Below, one piece after another: positions 57,084 through 64,000 of a stretch of DNA of 64,000 nucleotides; position 1 is the first letter of the stretch; the number at the start of each line of letters is the position of its first letter. The DNA comes from Oxytricha trifallax (taxonomy: Eukaryota > Ciliophora > Spirotrichea > Sporadotrichida > Oxytrichidae), in NCBI GenBank assembly GCA_000711775.1, contig ARYC01000206.1, positions 108,008 through 172,007 on the forward strand. Direction: 5' to 3'. The notes below the pieces were generated by a model. It was given only the letters and a program-made list of their open reading frames with translations, made no database searches and had not been told where the DNA came from. A program made the translations under genes and the position numbers.

Positions 57084-58258
57084 ATGGCAGATATCAGTCA
57101 AAGCGATATTACTAAAACAATATATAAAAAGAAATATTCCAATATTCATCTAACAATACTATAAGAATCCCAATTTATTTCATGTTTATAATATAAGTTA
57201 AGCCGGTGTCACTCAATACAATAGAGTGCACTTACACAGAGTAATGATCGACACCACAGCTCTTTTGAACATGGTGAAGCATTGCAGAGAAGCCGACTGG
57301 AGAGCAGGTGGTCTAGGTATGCTCATGGGAGTGCTCAAGGACGATGACACTCTTATGATTACTCAAACTATGCCAGAGGTAAATAAATCACAGATGGATG
57401 AGCTCACTGCCGCCATGGAATAAGAAAGCCAAAAATTGATGGACACCACTAAAGTAGGTTTCTATCTCAGTGCACATATGGGTCTCACTTTTAACATCGA
57501 AACTCTTAAGAATTTGTACAAGTGCTACAAGCAATTCAAGAATTCAGTATTCCTTATCTACGATATCTCCAAGGCAAACTTTGGCATGAATCCCCTTCAT
57601 TGTTATAGACTGTCAGAAAAGGCTATTGACACTCTAGAGAAGAATGCAAACGCTGCCATCGATAAAATGAACTTGGTCCAAGATAAAATCAGATCTCAAA
57701 ACTTAACCATTGAAGAAATGTTCGAGGAAGTACCAATCAGAATTTACAGAAGTCATTTATTGCAAGCATTCTTATTCGATCATATTTATAACCCCAAAAG
57801 AGGTTGTTTTGATTATGAAAATACAATTTCAGATTGGTTGTTGACAAATCAAATAAACATGTATTACCGATACTTAAATATATAATATACTTAAAATACT
57901 TTTCACTTATAATTAAGGTTTGATTCAACCACACATGCCAGCTTTCAACACTAACCTGTTTAAATTGGCAACACCCCAATACCTCTGCAACCACGTCTAT
58001 CAATTGAATGAAGCCACTGAAGAATTGGTATTCGAGCAATAGAGACTAGAGCAATAACAAAGACAAATGATGAAGGCTCAAAAGAGACTACAATCCAAAT
58101 AGAAGTATGATGGAGTTCCATAAACTGTCCTTGAAGATATCACTAATAATAAACTTGACTTGTTCTTACTTAGCAGGTAGGTTGATGAACTATGCAGTCA
58201 AATCAGCGATTGTGGTATCACAGATAACGGTATGAGCGCAAGAATTGCTTTACAATGA
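57084..58258 (+). CDS. EIF3H: Translation initiation factor eIF3 subunit h (MPN domain)
   Basis: eIF3h is the inactive MPN-domain subunit of the eIF3 scaffold. ATG 57084, TGA 58256-58258; after removal of two IESs exactly 320 codons. MPN region: LHRVMIDTTALLNMVKHC, GGLGMLMGVLKDDDTLMITQ, MMDTTKVGFYLSAHMGL, VFLIYDISKANFGMNPLHCY. The JAMM zinc ligands are absent, as expected of eIF3h. C-terminal part: YRSHLLQAFLFDHI, GLIQPHMPAFNTNLFKLATP, a charged coiled coil (EELVFEQQRLEQQQRQMMKA) and KLDLFLLSRQVDELCSQI. The gene lies intact, apart from its IESs, between the two inverted halves of the M16 peptidase gene. Confidence 0.88.
57096..57198. other. IES with 3-bp pointer AGT (eIF3h)
   Basis: AGT at 57096-57098 and 57196-57198, 97 bp of AT-rich DNA between. 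Removal joins MADIS to QAGVTQYNRVHLHRV in frame. Confidence 0.8.
57801..57920. other. IES with 5-bp pointer AGGTT (eIF3h)
   Basis: AGGTT at 57801-57805 and 57916-57920, 110 bp between. Removal gives IYNPKRGLIQPHMPAFNT in frame. A longer shared word TTTGATT nearby would give the wrong frame. Confidence 0.82.
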
Positions 58259-58407
58259 ATAAAGAGTGGATCACTAGAGTGGATAAGTAATTCAATATTA
58301 TAGAGAAACCAAACTATAATTTGTGTGTGTTTACGAAGTAGTATATCTTTCATTAATTAATCTCTTATTCTGTAAATTTACAAAATTGATCATCAAAACT
58401 AAAGTAT

Positions 58408-58417
58408 GAGCTATCAT
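58408..58417. other. Pointer of scrambled M16 gene, copy 2
   Basis: GAGCTATCAT on the + strand (ATGATAGCTC in the gene direction). Coding sequence of the N-terminal half ends here. Confidence 0.9.
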
Positions 58418-60955
58418 GATCCTCATTTTCTTTGTCTTAAGCAGCCTCGTCATGCACACTATCCCAAATAATCATGTCATTATCTTTAAGCAGTCTTACT
58501 TGAGTCATTCCAAGTTATTATCCTTCTATACTATTTTTAGGCGATAATTTTAACTCATTAATAGGAAGCTAACTAATTTGAATTGCTTCTTCCTTTGACA
58601 AATTTCCTGAAATAAGCATCTTTACAAATTGAATGTTTGACAGCAAGTACTTTCCTACAAATTCCTCATTAAACTTTTTTATGTCAAATTTTTGTAGTTC
58701 TTAGAGAATTTACTTAGCATGATATTGATGCTAGAGCAAATATATCATTCTGTTGTTTGATGTCTTTTAATCGACTTCGATATTGATAAAAAAAACATAA
58801 ATTATTTTATTTGATGTTTCTGAAAGATCTTGTAGATTTTTCAACAGCAGTATGAATGAAGTACTCCTTAAATCCTTCATTGATGACTCTATTCATAATC
58901 TGGAAAAAGATCTTAATAAAATTGGCAAGTTTATCATTGAAGCCTTAAAATTTGATCTTAAACCCAAGGTTCTCGAAACCCTTGATTGAATATGAAACAT
59001 CAGCCATAAGTGCTTCGTAGCCTACTTCAGATGTGATAGTCTCAATTAAAGTATCTGTAAAGACACTCCAGTATGCTCTCTTCCAAGTTTCATCAAAGAA
59101 ATTTGGACTCATGAATATTATTTGTACTATTGCTCGAGGCATTTGGAAAGTTTAGTCTTGTTAATGCCATAGATCTATTAAATTTTTATCTGAATAAACT
59201 AACTGAGGGCAGTTATTCTTTTATAAATGTTCAGTTGCTTTATTTGAAAAATCTTCTGGTATTAAAGGATTGGAATTTGGAAGTACCAAGTTTGAAACGT
59301 CAAAGTTTTATATGAGCTCTTGTATTCTATCTAGAGGCTTTTCAATTAATTGGTACTTTGTCTTAAACCATTTTTCAGTTTTCGTTGTTGTGATTCTGTT
59401 TTCAAAGATTTCTCTATCAAGAATTTTCTTCCCATATAAAGTTATTTTACAATTGGCAGGCGTCATTTGATCTAGAAAGGCCAAAATAATTCTCAAATCA
59501 ATCTTCTCAATTATAGTACCAGAGTAAGTTGTCTTTAATAGTTGACTGTGATCATCAATAAAGATCATTTCATTTGCAAGTTCACATACTTAGTCAACTG
59601 GATCAGGTATCTTATAGTAGTAAAAGCATTTCTCACTCATAACTCTAATTTATCTTAAGAAATCAAATTCATCGAAATCTTTAAGTGATGAGATTTTATC
59701 TCTTATGATTTTGAAATATCTAAATATTCCAGCTATGACTTGGTCATACTAAGTCAAACCTTTTTCAGTGAGAGTTAATGTCACTTCGAAAGTATAAAAT
59801 AAAGTTTTCTATTGAGTGTCATATCTTGAGTGAAAAGACATAATGAATTCGTTTTGTTTAAAATTTTAGTAAAGTGAGCCTCTTCCTTCGTGTCCCATAA
59901 GTTAACTGATGATATAAATTAGAGATTAAAGTTGAAATCTTTTAATAATATGAAATTGTTATAGATAGGGCTTAAGTCGTGAGATTTAGATCTTGCTTTT
60001 TGAAAGTAAACAGCAATTGCATACTATTAGTATTTTTCACAGAATTAAAAACTATCATCTCATTTTGATTATCTTAGTAAGGTAGCGCAGTCTTTCCTTA
60101 AAAATAGAAATAAATAAAGAAACAATATTTGCTAATATTCCTTGAGAATTAATGCTGAAATCTTATATGCCCAGATTTCTGTTTGGAATTTAACTGAAGA
60201 TCTACATAACTTGCTCTTTAAGCTCTCTCATATTATCTTCAGTTTTTACTTAAATGACTAATTTCATTCTCTCACTTGAATATTCCCTCTCAAAGAACTG
60301 TCTCACATCGTCTATGAGGCCGTCAGGGTTTGATGCAGCCAGACTTTTCAGATTTCCCCAAGTAAATCTGTTTAAGATATGATTTTTATCTGATGTATGT
60401 GAACAATGAAGCTAATATCTTCTTGAGCTATCATAAGGATAGTTTCCTTCAAATTCGCTCTCGATTGATTTAATTTCTCTCTCCTGAGCTTCCTTTTTCA
60501 ATATTGGCTCCTTTAGTAACCACATGAACATATCAAGGGCTAGAAAGAGTCCTTTGTAATCCACTTTGAAATAATAATTAGTGAATTCCAATTCAGTGTA
60601 GGCGTTTGTGTAGCCACCATGAGAAGAAATGTGATTGGAATACTGATTTTCATCAGGATACTTGTTGCTTCCCATAAATATCATGTGCTCAAGAAAATGT
60701 GCTAGGCCTTGCCTGTGTAATGGGTCATTTAAGCTTCCTGCATTTACTGATAAAGATACAAAGATTTTTTAATCAAAATAATAATAAAGATACAGATGCC
60801 ATTTTCCCACCTTTTTGAAGTTCAACCTAGTTGTTATCTTGAATTAAAAGAACCTGAAGTCCGTTTTCTAACGTGAAAAGATCGTATAGATTTTAATCTT
60901 TTGGAGATTTCTCTATCATAATTTGTTATCCCCTCTTACTACTATTGCTTTCCAT
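58408..60955 (-). CDS. M16 metallopeptidase (insulysin/nardilysin-like), 5' half
   Basis: ATG at 60955 (complement). The N-terminus reads TLENGLQVLLIQD, then after an 11-bp-pointer IES SLSVNAGSLNDPLHRQGLAH leading to the inverted zinc motif HFLEH (HxxEH) and MIFMGSNKYPDENQYSNHIS, GGYTNAYTELEFTNYYF, IKSIESEFEGN (third zinc ligand Glu region). Further domains: LMGHEGRGSLYQNFKQNEFI, YTFEVTLTLTEKGL, EMIFIDDHSQLLKTTYSG, MTPANCKITLYGKKI, KWFKTKYQLIEK, VSYSIKGFENLGFKIKF, NIQFVKMLISGNLSKEEAIQ. Several AT-rich breaks with stops (near 60000-60185, 59100-59310, 58690-58860) are unresolved IESs or introns. M16 enzymes degrade short peptides inside a closed chamber. The gene continues at 55923 on the other strand. 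Confidence 0.9.
60750..60794. other. IES with 11-bp pointer TGTATCTTTAT (M16)
   Basis: ATAAAGATACA on the + strand at 60750-60760 and 60784-60794; only 23 bp between. Removal joins GKMASVSL to SVNAGSLNDPLH in frame and removes a TGA. Confidence 0.92.
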
Positions 60956-61044
60956 TTTATTGATTTAATAATGACTCTTAATTTAATATCACATATCATA
61001 ACACTCCCTTTAGAAAATACTAAATTTGTGATTTAAATCAAACT

Positions 61045-62765
61045 TCATTAAACTAGATATTTACCATCATAATATTCAGCTAAAATTTCTTCTCTTTCTA
61101 CAGGTTCTCCAATGCCATCTTCTGTATATTAATGATTTAGAACATAGCGTCTCATATACTCTGGGACATTAAAACTCGATTTAATTTCATTCTAGAGCTT
61201 ACTTTTGCCTGAAATTTTAAGCTTTTTAAGATTTTCAATGCTTGTATTCATAAAAACTTTATCTAATTCCGTTTTTTCTTTAAATAAGATTTTCTTGAAC
61301 GTTTCACTGTTCTTGATGTTAGGGGTAGAACTTACTTTTATAAGTTTTCTTTAGGTTACATTTTAAGATTAAGCTTGATTTTGTAGGTAGGTATTTAGAG
61401 GATTTAATATACAACCAAGATATTTAAATAATTTTGATAAATTTTTTTAAACTATTTTACTTTGAATTATTTTTCATTTTATTATGAAAATATTTTTAGA
61501 TTATCCTTTAATAAAGTAAAAACTTAAAAATTAATAAAAAAAAGTTTATATAATTATGGGGAGATTTAGAAAAAATTAGCAGGTATTCAGTCTAAGATCA
61601 CTTGGAAAAATTGAATTATCTCTTCCTTATAAGTCTAACCGAGAAGTATTTTAGTGATTGGTGAACCCGTTACTGTTGGGATCTAAATCTTGAACTAGTA
61701 TTCCAAAACCTTGCTTGTATAATCTAATATTTGAGTTTCTTTGATTATTATTAGTTTAGAAGTTTAACTTTGATATGTCATTAAGAGTTAATGAATCAGG
61801 GTTTACTATACTTGAATTTACACTATCTATTATAGACAGCCTATTCTTTCTTAATGTTATGTCAATGTCAAAGTGTTCATTGACTGTTTGGTCTACTTAT
61901 ATTTGAGATTCTTCTTCGTCTGACTCATAGTTTTATTTCAGATATACTTCATCCACATGATCTCTCTTTGGAACTATTACTGCATTAATGCCATTCAAAG
62001 ATGGCAGATATTGCTAAGACTTTCTCTAATCATCAAATTATGATTGTCTCAAAGAAAATATCCAACCTACATTTTGATTTATATGCTGCTGATCTCTCAT
62101 ATGATTTACTGCTTTACATATCTATTTATTTTCTTGGAAAGCTTAATCTCTCATCATCACTGATTAGAAATTGTCTTGATTTTAAGTTTTAAGCATTCCT
62201 TTTTGTTTTTTGACAATTTTATTTTGAAAAATTCTATGGTTAAGCCTATGTGATTAATTTTGCCAGTCTTAAATATAGTCTTGATGTTACTTTAAAACTC
62301 TATCTTAACGCACTTCTTTTAAGAGAGCTCCCAGAGTTGAAGATTTAGAGCAATTAGAGAATATTGAGGTGCCAGTTGTGTTAAAATTTGTTGTTGTTAA
62401 GTTTTGGTTTATAAAATAAGTCAATATTTTCATTTTATAATAAATAATTGTCATATCTTAACCCTGTCTTGAATACTATTGATTGCATCTCTCAATGTTT
62501 CATCATCAAATTTGATGAATTTATGTTTCCCTGCTTTACCTCTCTCTTCAGAAATGGTGCTTCCCTAAGCATTATTATTCCCTTGGACACTAGTCTTTGA
62601 TTAAGCTTTTGACTACATATTATTGTTATTTTTCGTTCTGACTGATAGTAACTCCCTAGATTCATCCCTAGACCCTCTATTTTAGCTCATAAAATCATTT
62701 AGATTAGAAGATCTCTGGCCTTTACTTTTTAAGTTTAAACTAGCAAATCCACCACCACTTCTCAT
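61045..62765 (-). CDS. Unidentified gene next to second TBE
   Basis: Coding pieces on the minus strand: 62765-62454 (MRSGGGFASLNLKSKGQ..., then FIKFDDETLRDAINSIQ), joined through a 9-bp-pointer IES to IEFQSNIKTIFKTGKI; 62030-61560 (SLNGINAVIVPKRDHVDEV, YLKQNYESDEEESQIQ, FDIDITLRKNRLSIIDSVNS, YKQGFGILVQDLDPNS); and 61340-61045 (FKKILFKEKTELDKVFMN, SSFNVPEYMRRYVLNHQY, EPVEREEILAEYYD), ending at TGA 61045-61047. Joints between these are not all resolved. No family is recognised. The possible ATG (62763-62765) overlaps the ATT flank of the second TBE, so the gene may really start beyond that element and be interrupted by it. The stop is only 89 bp from the M16 start. Confidence 0.65.
62301..62462. 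other. IES with 9-bp pointer GTTAAGATA
   Basis: TATCTTAAC on the + strand at 62301-62309 and 62454-62462, 144 bp between. Removal joins NSIQDRVKI to EFQSNIKTIF in frame. Confidence 0.85.
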
Positions 62766-62766
62766 T

Positions 62767-64000
62767 CAAAACCCCAAAACCCCTTAGTGAGGTTTATAAG
62801 TGCTTTGATTTGTAGGGTATAGTTGGGGTCTTATTGGGGTTAGTAGACAAAATGCAGGTTTTATCTTAATTTAATGAATATTTAATGAACTTTAGTTTAC
62901 TTAAATCATACAAATTTTATCTGCTTGTCTTTATAATATCTTTTAAACCTTGCTCTCTCAAGTGGGTCAAGTATGTCATCTAATGTTTATAGAGGATAGT
63001 TAGGAGCTCTCACGATTATCATCTCTACTATGCTTTTAATTTCTTAGCAGACATCTTCTTACTTTATATGCTTCTGAGCCAAACTTATTGATTATTTTTC
63101 ATGCTTTGTACCAAAGTAAGACATACATTCCATGTCACTTTCTAATAATATTGCTGCTACTGCCCAAACATCCCATTAAACAGAACCATTAGTCCACTTC
63201 TCTCTTATTGGGAAGTAACCTGGAGTACCAAGTACCTGTGCTAAAGTGACAATCTCCTATCTTAAAGCTCTATTGAAATCGATAACCACTACTTCTAAAG
63301 GGCAGAGATTTAGCATAACGTTTTCAGGCTTAAAATCTCTATGAACATATCCAAGTTCATGCAACTCCTTAACACCCTGAATCATATCTGAGAGTATATC
63401 GTTTAAATCATCAGGGTATCTATTGTGATAGGTAGTCTCTCAGAGTCATCTCAAATTTCTTTAGCCTTAATGCGATGAAACCATAACTTAAAATAACACC
63501 ATTTAGCTTAAGCAAATTCTTGCAGTCTTTTCTTTAAGCCTCTCTAAGTACCATGTATTCATTTGCAAACTCGTTCTAATACTGTTGGTTCTTAATAAGA
63601 TAACTGAATGAATACACCTTGTATGCATACTCATCAACTACTATGAGCATTGCTTTTGCAGGCACGTTTATATTCAAGTAGTTTTCAATACAAGTGCTGA
63701 GATCAACTGCATTTAATGCAGGTATATTCATAGCTTTCACTTAGAAGCATGCTAAAATTGTATTACCTGCTGCCTGGTTCATCGATTCATATCGCTTCAG
63801 TCTCTTGACTCTCTCTTGCTGCTCTCTTTATGAATCAAGAGTATTAGATTTTCTTTAGCTGGCACTAGTTTCTTAGTCTCTTAATCTTCAATCAAGAAAT
63901 CACTGAGGTGATGCTTTTCATATGCCTTTTAACTTTAGCTGAGTGAGTATATGATTTCATGCATGTCGTACACTAATACCTACCATCTACCTTTTCATGC
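62767..64000. mobile_element. Second TBE1-type element, left end, truncated by window
   Basis: Starts with CAAAACCCCAAAACCCC at 62767 after ATT (62764-62766) and repeats the terminal sequence of the first TBE almost exactly, differing for example at TAGACAAAAT versus TAGAGAAAAC just inside the 85-bp repeat region. Orientation is the same as the first TBE, with the 57-kDa gene first on the minus strand. The right end is outside the window. Confidence 0.95.
62906..64000 (-). pseudogene. TBE 57-kDa gene of second element, frameshifted and partial
   Basis: Homologous to 11906-13354; TGA at 62906-62908 in the matching place. Compared with the first copy it lacks bases at three places: 2 nt near 63420-63445 (kinase domain), 1 nt near 63842-63860 and 1 nt near 63910-63925 (between kinase and zinc fingers). 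These are not multiples of three, so the frame is broken. The 5' end is outside the window. It is probably a decaying copy; sequencing errors are the other explanation. Confidence 0.75.

Noticed and set aside
57786..57925. 7-bp repeat TTTGATT as the pointer of the second eIF3h IES
   Set aside because: Joining there shifts the frame; the 5-bp AGGTT joint gives the conserved GLIQPHMPAF.

Overview
The window is germline (micronuclear) DNA of a spirotrich ciliate, most likely Oxytricha or a close relative. Three things support this. (1) Genes read through only if TAA and TAG mean Gln and TGA is the sole stop. (2) Genes are broken by short AT-rich internal eliminated sequences (IESs), each flanked by a short direct repeat (pointer); removing the IES plus one pointer copy restores the reading frame and the conserved protein. 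(3) Two telomere-bearing elements (TBE1 type) begin with C4A4 telomeric repeats and sit inside genes. In several genes the frame closes exactly after pointer-based excision: SELENOT 335 aa, a secreted protein 250 aa, an FAD oxidoreductase 478 aa, a PDHX-like protein 512 aa, BMS1 1017 aa, eIF3h 319 aa. The whole annotation is by eye; no search was run.

Layout, 1-25 kb: a long LRR/coiled-coil gene (+), a small membrane protein (-), Kae1/OSGEP (-), a FYVE protein (+), a YciI-domain protein (+), and selenoprotein T (+) split by a complete 4.1-kb TBE carrying the 57-, 22- and 42-kDa genes. Then come the inverted 5' half of a tubulin-tyrosine-ligase-like gene (-), a small coiled-coil gene (+), an LYR-motif protein (+), an unusual open frame (+) and a SHAQKY-class Myb gene (-).

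25-45 kb: a PG-rich-repeat axonemal-type protein (+), triosephosphate isomerase (+), the 3' half of the TTLL gene (+), a double-FHA protein (+), Ku70 with RGG, acidic and SAP tails (+), a secreted Cys-rich protein (+), an FAD oxidoreductase (+) interrupted by a near-palindromic 974-bp IES, and two low-complexity genes (+).

45-64 kb: a PPPDE-TPR protein (+), ribosome-biogenesis GTPase BMS1 (+) with a complete PDHX-like gene lying between its two coding parts, GATOR2 subunit WDR24 (-), the inverted 3' half of an M16 protease (+), eIF3h (+), the 5' half of the M16 protease (-), an unidentified gene (-), and the start of a second, decaying TBE.

The most striking features are two genes scrambled by inversion, TTLL and M16. 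Their halves lie on opposite strands with intact genes between them, and inverted copies of a 13-bp and a 10-bp pointer join the halves in frame. The TBE inside a selenoprotein gene and the palindromic IES show two kinds of germline-limited DNA that must be removed precisely to make functional somatic genes.
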